A stretch of DNA of 7,515 nucleotides from JBEIGE01 sp040382055 (GTDB lineage Bacteria; Pseudomonadota; Gammaproteobacteria; Burkholderiales; Burkholderiaceae_C), in contig JBEIGE010000057.1 of the NCBI GenBank assembly GCA_040382055.1, positions 1-7,515 of the forward strand, read 5' to 3'. Below are positions 1-6,746 of the stretch, piece by piece; within the stretch, counting starts at the first letter, position 1; each line of letters opens with the position of its first letter. The position numbers and the translations under genes were made by a program. Under the pieces are notes generated by a model. That model did no database searches and was not told where the DNA came from. It worked only from the letters and a program-made list of their open reading frames with translations.

Positions 1-721
1 GGCCGAAAACGGCGAAATTCTGGTCAAGTCACCAGGCTTGCTCAAAGAGTATTACAAAAACCCTTTAGCCACAGCTGAAGTGCTTACCGCCGATGGCTGG
101 TACCACACCAGCGATGCCGGATTCATTGATGCACATGGCCACCTCAAGATCATCGACCGTGTCAAAGATGTGGGGCGTATTCAGGGCGGCATCAATGACG
201 GGGCCATGTTTGCACCCAAGTACGTCGAGAACAAGCTCAAGTTCTTTCCGTTTATCAAAGAAGTCGTGGCCTATGGCGACCGGAGGGAAAAAGTCTGTGT
301 CATGCTCAATATCGACTTTGATGCTGTGGGCAACTGGGCCGAACGACGCAATTTTTCTTATGCAGGCTACACCGATCTGGCTCAAAAGTCTGAGGTGTAC
401 CAGCTCATCCGCGAGTGCGTGGAGAAAGTCAACGCGGATTTGAGTGAAGACGCCCTGCTGGCAGGCAGTCAGATCAGCCGCTTTCTGGTGCTGCACAAAG
501 AACTCGACGCCGATGATGGCGAATTGACCCGAACCAACAAGGTCCGCCGTGGTTTCATTGGTGAAAAATACCAGCCCCTGATCGACGCCCTGTATGGTGG
601 GCAATACGAGCAATTCATCGAGACCGTGGTCAAGTTTGAAGACGGACGTTCCGGCATTGTCAGTGCCACCCTTCGCATTGAAGACGCCAAAACATTTAAC
701 CCGGTCAAAGCCGCTGCATAA
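1..721 (+). CDS. AMP-forming acyl-CoA synthetase, C-terminal part (5' end outside window)
   Basis: Partial gene; the frame is open from base 2 and ends at TAA 719-721, giving about 239 residues. It is the C-terminal portion of an ANL-superfamily acid:CoA ligase, which activates a carboxylate with ATP to an acyl-adenylate and then a CoA thioester in the cytoplasm. Visible motifs are GWYHTSD (codons 95-115, a variant of the TGD motif), the hinge DRVKD (155-169), FAPKYVENKLKFFPFIKE (about 210-260), and LTRTNK near the end, whose Lys (539-541) fits the catalytic A10 lysine. The FAPKYVENKLKFFP block and a tail of about 35 residues after the lysine region are typical of long-chain-type synthetases found beside Liv-type transporters (recalled, not searched). 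The next gene starts 5 nt downstream, so co-transcription is very likely. Acyl specificity cannot be read because the substrate-pocket half is missing. Confidence 0.9.
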   Translation, partial: AENGEILVKSPGLLKEYYKNPLATAEVLTADGWYHTSDAGFIDAHGHLKIIDRVKDVGRIQGGINDGAMFAPKYVENKLKFFPFIKEVVAYGDRREKVCVMLNIDFDAVGNWAERRNFSYAGYTDLAQKSEVYQLIRECVEKVNADLSEDALLAGSQISRFLVLHKELDADDGELTRTNKVRRGFIGEKYQPLIDALYGGQYEQFIETVVKFEDGRSGIVSATLRIEDAKTFNPVKAAA

Positions 722-726
722 GAACC

Positions 727-1518
727 ATGGCCGACAAGAAAATAGGTGATGTTGTTCTGGATGTAAAAAACATCAGCCTGGCCTTTGGTGGTGTCAAGGC
801 CTTGACTGATATTTCGTTTGATGTTCGCGAGCACGAAGTGCGCGCCATCATTGGCCCCAACGGTGCCGGCAAAAGCTCCATGCTCAATTGCATCAATGGT
901 GTCTATACGCCGCAGCTCGGCACGATCAGCTTTCAGGGCCGAACCTTTAGCCACATGGACAGTCGGCAGGTCGCAGAGATGGGCATCGCCCGAACCTTCC
1001 AGAATCTCGCGCTGTTCAAGGGCATGAGCGTGATTGACAACATCATGACCGGGCGCAACCTGCACATGAAGAGCAATCTCTTTCTTCAGGCCCTGCGCTG
1101 GGGCCCTGCTGAAAAGGAAGAAATCCGGCACCGCGAATTTGTCGAGCACATCATTGACTTTCTGGAAATTCAACCCTACCGCAAAACACCTGTTGGGCAA
1201 CTCCCCTACGGGTTGCAAAAACGGGTGGATCTGGGACGTGCCCTGGCCATGGAGCCCAAAGTGCTGCTGCTCGATGAACCCATGGCCGGTATGAATCTGG
1301 AAGAAAAACAGGACATGTGCCGCTTTGTACTCGACATCAACGATGAGTACGGCACCACGGTTGTCTTGATCGAGCACGACATGGGTGTGGTGATGGATAT
1401 TTCAGACCGTGTTGTGGTGCTCGACTACGGCAAGAAAATCGGCGATGGTACGCCCACTGAAGTCCGCGCCAACAAGGATGTCATCAGTGCCTATCTGGGT
1501 ACAGGAGGGAACAAGTAA
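727..1518 (+). CDS. livG: LivG-like ABC importer ATP-binding protein
   Basis: 263-residue cytoplasmic ATPase of a branched-chain-amino-acid-type (HAAT) importer; it powers uptake through the LivH/LivM permeases together with the LivF ATPase. Walker A GPNGAGKS lies at residues 43-50, the Q-loop Gln at 92 (ARTFQN), the signature LPYGLQKR at 159-166, Walker B VLLLDEP at 179-185, and the H-loop His at 217 (IEHD). The usual family signature is closer to LSYGQQ, so Pro and Leu here are a mild departure. Length fits LivG (about 255-265). The ATG lies 5 nt after the synthetase stop and has only a weak ribosome-binding site (ATAAGAACC), suggesting translation coupled to the upstream gene. The symbol denotes family membership; the cargo is probably not a branched-chain amino acid, given the ligase in the operon. 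Confidence 0.93.
   Translation: MADKKIGDVVLDVKNISLAFGGVKALTDISFDVREHEVRAIIGPNGAGKSSMLNCINGVYTPQLGTISFQGRTFSHMDSRQVAEMGIARTFQNLALFKGMSVIDNIMTGRNLHMKSNLFLQALRWGPAEKEEIRHREFVEHIIDFLEIQPYRKTPVGQLPYGLQKRVDLGRALAMEPKVLLLDEPMAGMNLEEKQDMCRFVLDINDEYGTTVVLIEHDMGVVMDISDRVVVLDYGKKIGDGTPTEVRANKDVISAYLGTGGNK
1503..1509 (+). promoter_or_regulatory. Strong Shine-Dalgarno for livH inside the livG 3' end
   Basis: AGGAGGG lies 9 nt upstream of the ATG at 1519, within the last codons of livG. The livG stop (TAA 1516-1518) directly abuts the livH start, so ribosomes finishing livG can re-initiate at once. It is by far the clearest ribosome-binding site among the cytoplasmic and membrane components of this operon and it fixes the livH start. 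Confidence 0.8.
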
Positions 1519-2448
1519 ATGGCGTTCTTTCTGGAGACTCTGCTCGGCGGCCTCATGGCTGGCATGCTCTATTCGCTGGTGGCCTTGGGTTTTGTGCTGA
1601 TCTTCAAAGCCTCTGGGGTTTTCAATTTTGCCCAGGGAGCGATGGTTTTGTTTGCTGCATTGGCCATGGCGCGTTTTGCCGAATGGTTCCCTGCATGGAC
1701 TGGAATTGAGAGTAAATGGTTGGCTAATGTCCTCGCATTTGTTGTAGCCGCCGTCATCATGTTTGTAGTGGCTTGGCTGATTGAGTATCTGGTGCTTCGC
1801 CATCTTGTCAATCAGGAGGGTGCAACCTTGCTGATGGCCACGCTGGGTATCACTTATTTCCTCGAAGGCCTCGGGCAAACGCTCTTTGGCAGTGACATTT
1901 ACAAGATCGATATTGGGATGCCCAAGGACCCGGTTTTTGTGCTGGAGTCGGTGTTTCCGGGCGGCGTGCTGATCAATCAAGAAGACCTGATTGCTGCAGC
2001 CATTTCCGCGGTGCTTGTCACCATGCTCTCGCTTTTTTTCCAGAAAACAAATACCGGTTGCGCATTGCGCGCCGTTGCCGACGACCATCAAGCTGCGCAA
2101 AGCATAGGCATTCCCCTCAACCGCATCTGGGTCATCGTCTGGTGCGTGGCCGGAGTGGTAGCCTTGGTGGCCGGCATGATCTGGGGCTCCAAGCTCGGCG
2201 TGCAGTTTTCTCTGGCCACGATCGCGCTGCGGGCATTGCCGGTCATTATTCTGGGTGGCCTGACTTCGGTACCAGGCGCCATCATTGGAGGCCTGATCAT
2301 TGGTGTGGGTGAAAAACTCTCTGAGGTCTACATCGGGCCGTTGGTGGGTGGTGGCATCGAGATTTGGTTTGCCTACATGTTGGCTCTGGTGTTTTTGCTG
2401 TTTCGGCCACAGGGTTTGTTTGGGGAGAAAATCATTGATCGAGTTTAA
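1519..2448 (+). CDS. livH: LivH-like ABC importer permease
   Basis: 309-residue, strongly hydrophobic inner-membrane permease that forms half of the translocation channel with LivM. It opens with a hydrophobic segment and the family block GVFNFAQGAM at residues 33-42. Further hydrophobic stretches alternate with short loops. The cytoplasmic ATPase-contact (EAA-like) loop is seen as ALRAVADDHQAAQSIGI at about residues 182-198. The C-terminus ends in the familiar FRPQGLFGEK pattern. Length and order match LivH. The start is fixed by the strong AGGAGGG site and zero spacing from livG. Codons downstream of the TAA (2446-2448) remain open in the same frame up to the livM start. Confidence 0.93.
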   Translation: MAFFLETLLGGLMAGMLYSLVALGFVLIFKASGVFNFAQGAMVLFAALAMARFAEWFPAWTGIESKWLANVLAFVVAAVIMFVVAWLIEYLVLRHLVNQEGATLLMATLGITYFLEGLGQTLFGSDIYKIDIGMPKDPVFVLESVFPGGVLINQEDLIAAAISAVLVTMLSLFFQKTNTGCALRAVADDHQAAQSIGIPLNRIWVIVWCVAGVVALVAGMIWGSKLGVQFSLATIALRALPVIILGGLTSVPGAIIGGLIIGVGEKLSEVYIGPLVGGGIEIWFAYMLALVFLLFRPQGLFGEKIIDRV

Positions 2449-2511
2449 GAACTTGCAGGACAGACCAAGATTCACGCCGCACATCTGCTCGGCCCTCAAC
2501 TGATCACGGCT

Positions 2512-3588
2512 ATGTTCTACAGAGAAAACGGTCAGTTCAAAACCAGCTACTCGGCGGATCAGCAGATCTTTCCGATTGCCCAAGACCGCTGGGCAGTTTT
2601 GGCCTTGATTGCCTTTGCCTTCATAGGCGTGCCTTTGCTGGTCGATGAGTACATGTTTCGCGCCATCCTGATTCCGTTTGTCATTCTGGCGCTAGCCGCA
2701 TTGGGAGTAAATATTCTGGTCGGTTACTGCGGTCAGATTTCTCTGGGCTCGGGTGCTTTCATGGCGGTTGGGGCTTATGCAGCCTACAACACCTTTGTGC
2801 GCATTGAGGGAATGCCGCTGATCGTTGCCTTGCTCTCTGGCGGGTTCTTTGCAACGGTGGTGGGTATCGTTTTCGGCATTCCCAGCCTGCGCGTCAAGGG
2901 CTTGTATCTGGCGGTAGCTACTCTGGCGGCGCAATTCTTTTGCGACTGGGCTTTTTTGCGCGTCGGATGGTTTACCAACAACACTTCATCAGGTTCAGTG
3001 TCGATCTCCAATCTCCAGGTCTTTGGCTGGAAGATTGACAGTCCACTTGAGAAATACCTGTTCTGCTTGATGGTGCTGGTTGTTTTTGGCATCTTGGCCA
3101 AAAATCTGGTGCGAGGCGCGATTGGCAGGGAATGGATGGCTATTCGCGACATGGACGTAGCAGCAGCAGTGATCGGTATCCGGCCCATGTACGCCAAACT
3201 CAGTGCTTTTGCTGTGAGTTCGTTTATTGTTGGCGTGGCGGGTGCCCTCTGGGGGTTTATTCACCTGGGCTCCTGGGAGCCGGCTGCGTTTTCAGTTGAT
3301 CGCTCCTTTCAACTGCTGTTCATGGTCATCATTGGTGGCATGGGCTCGATCATGGGCAGTTTCTTTGGAGCCGCCTTCATCGTTGTCCTGCCCATTGTGC
3401 TCAACCAGTTGTTGCCGGCCATGGGCAATCTGTTTGGGGTAGAAATTTCAACGGCTGCCATTTCACACGCTGAGTTCATGGTGTTTGGCGCGCTGATCGT
3501 CTGGTTTCTGATCGTTGAACCGCATGGGCTTGCGCGCTTGTGGAGTATTGGAAAACAAAAAATGCGGCTTTGGCCTTTCCCTCACTGA
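2512..3588 (+). CDS. livM: LivM-like ABC importer permease
   Basis: 358-residue inner-membrane permease, partner of LivH. A cytoplasmic N-terminus of about 25 residues (MFYRENGQFKTSYSADQQ) precedes the first membrane segment. The family block GYCGQISLGSGAF is at residues 71-83, the EAA-like ATPase-contact loop GREWMAIRDMDVAAAVIGI is at about 205-223, and IIGGMGSIMGSFFGAAF lies near the C-terminus. It ends with the usual VEPHGLARLW pattern plus a short basic tail. The ATG at 2512 was chosen because the N-terminal sequence from there is one I recognise from betaproteobacterial LivM proteins. It has no visible Shine-Dalgarno, and the frame is open back to the livH stop, so a non-ATG upstream start (for example CTG 2485 or CTG 2500) is possible but less likely. 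Confidence 0.92.
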   Translation: MFYRENGQFKTSYSADQQIFPIAQDRWAVLALIAFAFIGVPLLVDEYMFRAILIPFVILALAALGVNILVGYCGQISLGSGAFMAVGAYAAYNTFVRIEGMPLIVALLSGGFFATVVGIVFGIPSLRVKGLYLAVATLAAQFFCDWAFLRVGWFTNNTSSGSVSISNLQVFGWKIDSPLEKYLFCLMVLVVFGILAKNLVRGAIGREWMAIRDMDVAAAVIGIRPMYAKLSAFAVSSFIVGVAGALWGFIHLGSWEPAAFSVDRSFQLLFMVIIGGMGSIMGSFFGAAFIVVLPIVLNQLLPAMGNLFGVEISTAAISHAEFMVFGALIVWFLIVEPHGLARLWSIGKQKMRLWPFPH

Positions 3589-3601
3589 CCCTTTATTTTT
3601 T

Positions 3602-3606
3602 AGGAG
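3602..3606 (+). promoter_or_regulatory. Shine-Dalgarno for the periplasmic binding protein gene
   Basis: AGGAG lies 7 nt before the ATG at 3614 and follows directly after a T-rich run (TTTATTTTTT, 3591-3600). A U-rich stretch before a good ribosome-binding site favours strong initiation. This decides the start: the longer open frame reaching back to 3515 lies inside livM and lacks such a site, and only the 3614 start yields an N-terminal signal peptide. Confidence 0.8.
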
Positions 3607-3613
3607 ACAAACC

Positions 3614-4951
3614 ATGAAACTTCGTCAAGTTGTAAGCGCTGCAGCCATCATGGCTGCAGGTTTTTCGGGTAGCGTTGCCCCCACCATTGCGCAAGCCCAG
3701 GCCAAAGAGCAGTTTTTCCCGGTGCTGGTGTACCGTACCGGCGCCTATGCGCCCAACGGTGTACCGTTTGCCAACGGCTATGTGGACTATCTGAAGCTGG
3801 TCAATGCAAAGGGCGGCATCAACGGCGTGAAGGTCAGCTTTGAAGAATGCGAAACCGGTTACGCCACCGACCGTGGTGTTGAGTGCTATGAACGTCTGAA
3901 GGGTAAAAATGGCGGTGCCACCGTGTTCCAACCCTTATCAACGGGCATCACCTTTGCCCTGACCGAAAAAGCACCTGGCGACAAAATTCCGCTGATAACC
4001 GCCGGCTATGGCCGCAGTGAATCGGCCGATGGGGGCGTTTTCAAATGGAACTTTCCGCTGGCTGGAACCTACTGGGTAGCCGCAGATACCCTCATTCAAC
4101 ATATCGCCAAAAAAGAAGGTGGTTTGGACAATCTCAAGGGTAAGAAAATCACCCTGATTTACCACGACAGCCCGTTTGGCAAGGAGCCGATTCCCCTGCT
4201 GCAGGAGCGTGCCGCCATGCACGGCTTTGTCCTGAGTTTGCTTCCTGTGACACACCCCGGTGTAGAACAAAAAGCCACCTGGTTGCAGATCAGACAGAAC
4301 CGGCCTGACTATGTGCTTAACTGGGGCTGGGGTGTGATGAACTCCACCGCCTTGAAAGAGGCCCAGGCTACCGGTTACCCCCGCGACAAAATGTATGGCG
4401 TGTGGTGGGCCGGGGCTGAACCTGATGTGAAAGACGTAGGCCAAGGTGCCAAGGGGTACAACGCCATCATGATGCAGCACGGTGCCGAGCCCAATTCCGC
4501 TGTAGCCAAAGAAGTCATCAAACTGGTCCATGATAAAAACCAGGGTACCGGACCGAAGGATGAAGTGGGGCAAGTGCTTTACATGCGCGGCCTGACCGCA
4601 GCCATGTTTGCAGTAGAGGGCGTGCGTGCGGCGCAAGAACGGTTTGGCAAGGGCAAGGTCATGACCGGCGAGCAGGCCCGCTGGGGATATGAGAACCTGA
4701 ACCTCACCCAGGCCAAGCTCGATGCGCTGGGTTTCAAGGGCGTGATGCGCCCCATCTCCACCAGTTGCCAAGACCACATGGGCGCATCCTGGGCGCGGGT
4801 GCACACCTGGGACGGTAGCAAGTTCGAGTGGACCTCGGACTGGATGCAGGCGGATGAGCAGATCATTAAACCCATGGTCAAGGCCGCTGCTGACAAGTAC
4901 GCCGCCGAGAAAAAGCTCACCCGCCGAACTGGTCAAGACTGCCAGTCCTAA
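3614..4951 (+). CDS. Periplasmic substrate-binding protein of the Liv-type (HAAT) importer
   Basis: 445-residue type-1 periplasmic binding protein that captures the cargo in the periplasm and delivers it to LivH/LivM. A Sec signal peptide is clear: basic MKLRQ, an Ala-rich hydrophobic core, and an AQA cleavage site near residue 30. The mature protein starts KEQFFPVLVYRTG, then APNGVPFANGYVDYLKLVN, as in ligand-binding receptors of this family. Cys79 and Cys91 flank a short loop, a spacing like the N-terminal disulfide of Liv-type receptors; Cys385 and Cys443 are further candidates. At about 415 mature residues it is longer than LivJ/LivK (about 345), as in the subgroup encoded beside acyl-CoA synthetases. 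Several Trp/Tyr residues (for example NWGWG and VWWAG) would suit an aromatic or hydrophobic ligand, but that is speculative. Not called livK, because the ligand is probably not an amino acid. Confidence 0.9.
   Translation: MKLRQVVSAAAIMAAGFSGSVAPTIAQAQAKEQFFPVLVYRTGAYAPNGVPFANGYVDYLKLVNAKGGINGVKVSFEECETGYATDRGVECYERLKGKNGGATVFQPLSTGITFALTEKAPGDKIPLITAGYGRSESADGGVFKWNFPLAGTYWVAADTLIQHIAKKEGGLDNLKGKKITLIYHDSPFGKEPIPLLQERAAMHGFVLSLLPVTHPGVEQKATWLQIRQNRPDYVLNWGWGVMNSTALKEAQATGYPRDKMYGVWWAGAEPDVKDVGQGAKGYNAIMMQHGAEPNSAVAKEVIKLVHDKNQGTGPKDEVGQVLYMRGLTAAMFAVEGVRAAQERFGKGKVMTGEQARWGYENLNLTQAKLDALGFKGVMRPISTSCQDHMGASWARVHTWDGSKFEWTSDWMQADEQIIKPMVKAAADKYAAEKKLTRRTGQDCQS
3639..3659 (+). repeat. 21-bp perfect inverted repeat within the signal-peptide codons
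   Basis: CTGCAGCCAT and ATGGCTGCAG flank a single C, a perfect 10-bp-arm palindrome beginning 25 nt after the start codon. In RNA it could form an 8-bp GC-rich stem with a 5-nt loop. The codons are GCT GCA GCC ATC ATG GCT GCA, so an alanine-rich signal core could produce it by chance. Confidence 0.6.
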
Positions 4952-4967
4952 TCCTCGGGACTTTTTT
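4944..4967 (+). terminator. Weak hairpin plus T6 run between the binding-protein gene and livF
   Basis: AGTCC (4944-4948) pairs with GGACT (4958-4962), with one extra T-G pair, around a loop that holds part of the TAA stop. Six Ts follow at 4962-4967. This has the form of a weak intrinsic terminator or attenuator inside the operon. The stem is only 5-6 bp, so termination would be partial. Such elements commonly let the binding-protein mRNA accumulate above the downstream ATPase mRNA; that role is inferred here. Confidence 0.35.
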
Positions 4968-4983
4968 ACCAGAAGCTGAACTC

Positions 4984-5805
4984 ATGGACGCCCCTCACAA
5001 AACGTCAGATATTGTTCTGAACGTCAACGGCATCGAGGTTATCTACAACCACGTGATCCTCGTGCTCAAGGGGGTGTCCTTGCAGGTGCCGGATGGCAAA
5101 ATTGTGGCCTTGCTCGGCGGCAATGGGGCGGGTAAGACCACCACCTTGCGTGCTATCAGCAATTTGCTCAAGGGCCAGCGGGGTGAGGTCACCAAGGGTT
5201 CCATCGAACTTCGCGGGGAGCGCATCGAGAACTTGACCCCGGCGGATCTGGTCAACCGTGGGGTGGTTCAGGTCATGGAGGGGCGGCATTGCTTTGCCCA
5301 CCTGACCATAGAAGAGAATTTACGCACCGGTGGCTACACCCGCAAAGACAAGGCTGAAATTGCCCGCAATCTGGAGAAGGTCTACAGCTACTTTCCCAGT
5401 CTTAAGACCCGACGTGGCAGTCAGGCGGCCTACACCTCGGGGGGAGAGCAGCAAATGTGCGCGATTGGCCGCGCCCTCATGGCCAACCCCAACATGGTGT
5501 TGCTCGACGAGCCCTCGATGGGGCTGGCTCCGCAGATCGTGGAAGAGGTTTTTGAGATTGTGAAAGACCTCAACCGCAGGGAAAAAGTCACCTTTCTGCT
5601 GGCCGAGCAGAACACCAACATGGCTTTGAAATATTCGGATTACGGCTACATCATGGAGTCGGGCCGTATTGTCATGGACGGCGTGGCCAGTGATCTGGCC
5701 AACAATGAAGACGTCAAAGAGTTTTATCTCGGCATGGGCGGTGGTGAGCGCAAGAGTTTCAAAGATGTGAAGAGTTACAAGCGGCGCAAGCGCTGGCTCG
5801 CTTGA
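4984..5805 (+). CDS. livF: LivF-like ABC importer ATP-binding protein with basic C-terminal extension
   Basis: 273-residue cytoplasmic ATPase, the second nucleotide-binding subunit of the importer. Walker A GGNGAGKT is at residues 45-52, the Q-loop Gln at 96 (VVQVMEGRHCF, a variant of the VPEGRxxF pattern), the signature TSGGEQQ at 151-157 and Walker B MVLLDEP at 171-177. The H-loop His is replaced by Gln209 (AEQN), which is usual for LivF. Normal LivF proteins are about 235 residues; the excess here is partly an insert near 62-72 and mainly a tail after YLGMGG (about residues 252-273), very rich in Lys/Arg (KSYKRRKRW). The start is the first ATG, with a modest AGAAG site 8 nt before it. This is the last gene of the operon; its TGA lies in a stem-loop shared with the convergent gene. 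Confidence 0.93.
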   Translation: MDAPHKTSDIVLNVNGIEVIYNHVILVLKGVSLQVPDGKIVALLGGNGAGKTTTLRAISNLLKGQRGEVTKGSIELRGERIENLTPADLVNRGVVQVMEGRHCFAHLTIEENLRTGGYTRKDKAEIARNLEKVYSYFPSLKTRRGSQAAYTSGGEQQMCAIGRALMANPNMVLLDEPSMGLAPQIVEEVFEIVKDLNRREKVTFLLAEQNTNMALKYSDYGYIMESGRIVMDGVASDLANNEDVKEFYLGMGGGERKSFKDVKSYKRRKRWLA

Positions 5806-5832
5806 TCCGTCCATCAAGGATGGATCAAGCCA
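5798..5832. terminator. Stem-loop between convergent genes containing both stop codons
   Basis: Positions 5800-5812 pair with 5818-5830 (13 bp including one G-T wobble) around the loop ATCAA; past one mismatch, two further pairs form at 5797-5798 and 5832-5833. The livF TGA (5803-5805) and the cyclase TGA (5825-5827, read on the minus strand) sit at mirror positions in the two arms. No T run follows on either strand, so it is not a standard intrinsic terminator. It could stabilise both 3' ends or act with Rho. The fold itself is seen; the function is inferred. Confidence 0.55.
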
Positions 5833-6688
5833 GGTATTTCACCCGGACTTGATTCTTGCCGGATTTTTTGACTGCATACATCACCTCGTCGGCGGCCTGA
5901 ATCGCCTCATCCAGTCGCGGAGGTGCAACACCGTAGACCGCGGCGCCGATGCTGGCTGTGACGGTGCAATCCAGAAGAAGCATTGCGGATTCGATCGCGG
6001 CGCTCAATTTTTCGAGGATTTCAACAGCGCCTTGCTCGGAAGTATTCGGCAGCATCACTGCAAACTCGTCGCCACCGAGGCGGCACAGCAAGTCGCTCGC
6101 TCTCAGGGTTGACCGCATCGCATGTGCACAGTTACGAAGTACTTCGTCGCCCTGTTGATGGCCCTTGGTATCGTTAACTTGCTTGAAACCGTCTAGATCG
6201 ATGTAGGCGATGGTGACTGGCTTGCCATCACGACGGCAGAAGTCCAGGAGCATTGGTGCCTGCTCCATAAACGCCCTCGAATTAGTGAGCCCCGTGAGCT
6301 TGTCCAATCGTGCCAGTTGGCTTTCCCTTATCCGACCCGAATGAAGCCTGAACACCAGTTCGGCAACGAAAATAAACGCTGCACCCTGGATGGCCGTATT
6401 CCAGAGCCATATCCAATTTGCGCTGAACTCTTGATCATGAATCAGGTTGGCGGCCAGCCAAATCACAGCGCAGTTCACGGCAATCAAAATCGCGCCAAGC
6501 CGTCCTAGCGTCAGTGCAGCCAGCGCAATCGGGATGAAATACAGGGGGTAGACCCTCAGCAAGTTACCCGTTAAATAGTCGACCAACGCCACGCCTAGCA
6601 TGAACGACGCAACAAGCGTCAGTTGTCCCAGCTCGGTCTTGGGAAGCCGGTCTTCCAGCCGCAGGTTTGGAGACTGGTGCATTGACAT
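5825..6688 (-). CDS. Membrane-anchored diguanylate cyclase (GGDEF domain)
   Basis: 287 residues from the ATG at 6688. The N-terminal part (about residues 22-115) is hydrophobic with four or five likely membrane segments, including the pattern DYLTGNLLRVYPLYFIPIAL often seen ahead of GGDEF domains. A short linker leads to the catalytic domain from residue 129: DKLTGLTN (129-136), metal-ligand Asp164 in IDLDGFK, GHQQGD (176-181), and intact GGDEF at 205-209. An RxxD inhibitory site (RASD 196-199) lies exactly five residues before GGDEF, as in product-inhibited enzymes. It should therefore make cyclic di-GMP from two GTP at the inner membrane. No EAL domain or named sensor domain is recognised. 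TTG 6691 and a second ATG at 6682 are alternative starts; no clear Shine-Dalgarno separates them. It converges on livF with a 19-nt gap, so it is not part of the transporter operon. Confidence 0.92.
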   Translation of the reverse strand: MSMHQSPNLRLEDRLPKTELGQLTLVASFMLGVALVDYLTGNLLRVYPLYFIPIALAALTLGRLGAILIAVNCAVIWLAANLIHDQEFSANWIWLWNTAIQGAAFIFVAELVFRLHSGRIRESQLARLDKLTGLTNSRAFMEQAPMLLDFCRRDGKPVTIAYIDLDGFKQVNDTKGHQQGDEVLRNCAHAMRSTLRASDLLCRLGGDEFAVMLPNTSEQGAVEILEKLSAAIESAMLLLDCTVTASIGAAVYGVAPPRLDEAIQAADEVMYAVKKSGKNQVRVKYLA

Positions 6689-6746
6689 CAATAAAAGTTC
6701 GTCTGCGGAACTAAGGTATCAGCGGAATTTGCCTTGAGAGACATCC

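Noticed and set aside
469..1377. 302-codon open frame on the minus strand opposite the synthetase end and livG
   Set aside because: Runs across two confident genes on the plus strand, with no family motif in its translation; explained by codon bias of the sense genes.
1402..2583. 393-codon open frame on the minus strand opposite livH
   Set aside because: Antisense shadow of a hydrophobic permease: the product is rich in His, Gln and Lys, shows no recognisable domain, and spans the livH-livM junction and the end of livG, all well-supported genes on the other strand.
3558..3600. A6T and AT6 runs flanking the livM stop, which could pair and form a terminator before the binding-protein gene
   Set aside because: The only pairing is an all A-T helix of about 7 bp across a long loop, too weak to support; the T run is better explained as a U-rich enhancer before the ribosome-binding site.
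3515..3613. Longer N-terminus for the binding protein, starting at 3515
   Set aside because: This part overlaps the end of livM, has no ribosome-binding site, and would bury the signal peptide; the ATG at 3614 has AGGAG 7 nt upstream.
3938..4936. 332-codon open frame on the minus strand opposite the binding-protein gene
   Set aside because: Entirely inside a gene with signal peptide, strong ribosome-binding site and family motifs; the antisense product has no recognisable feature.
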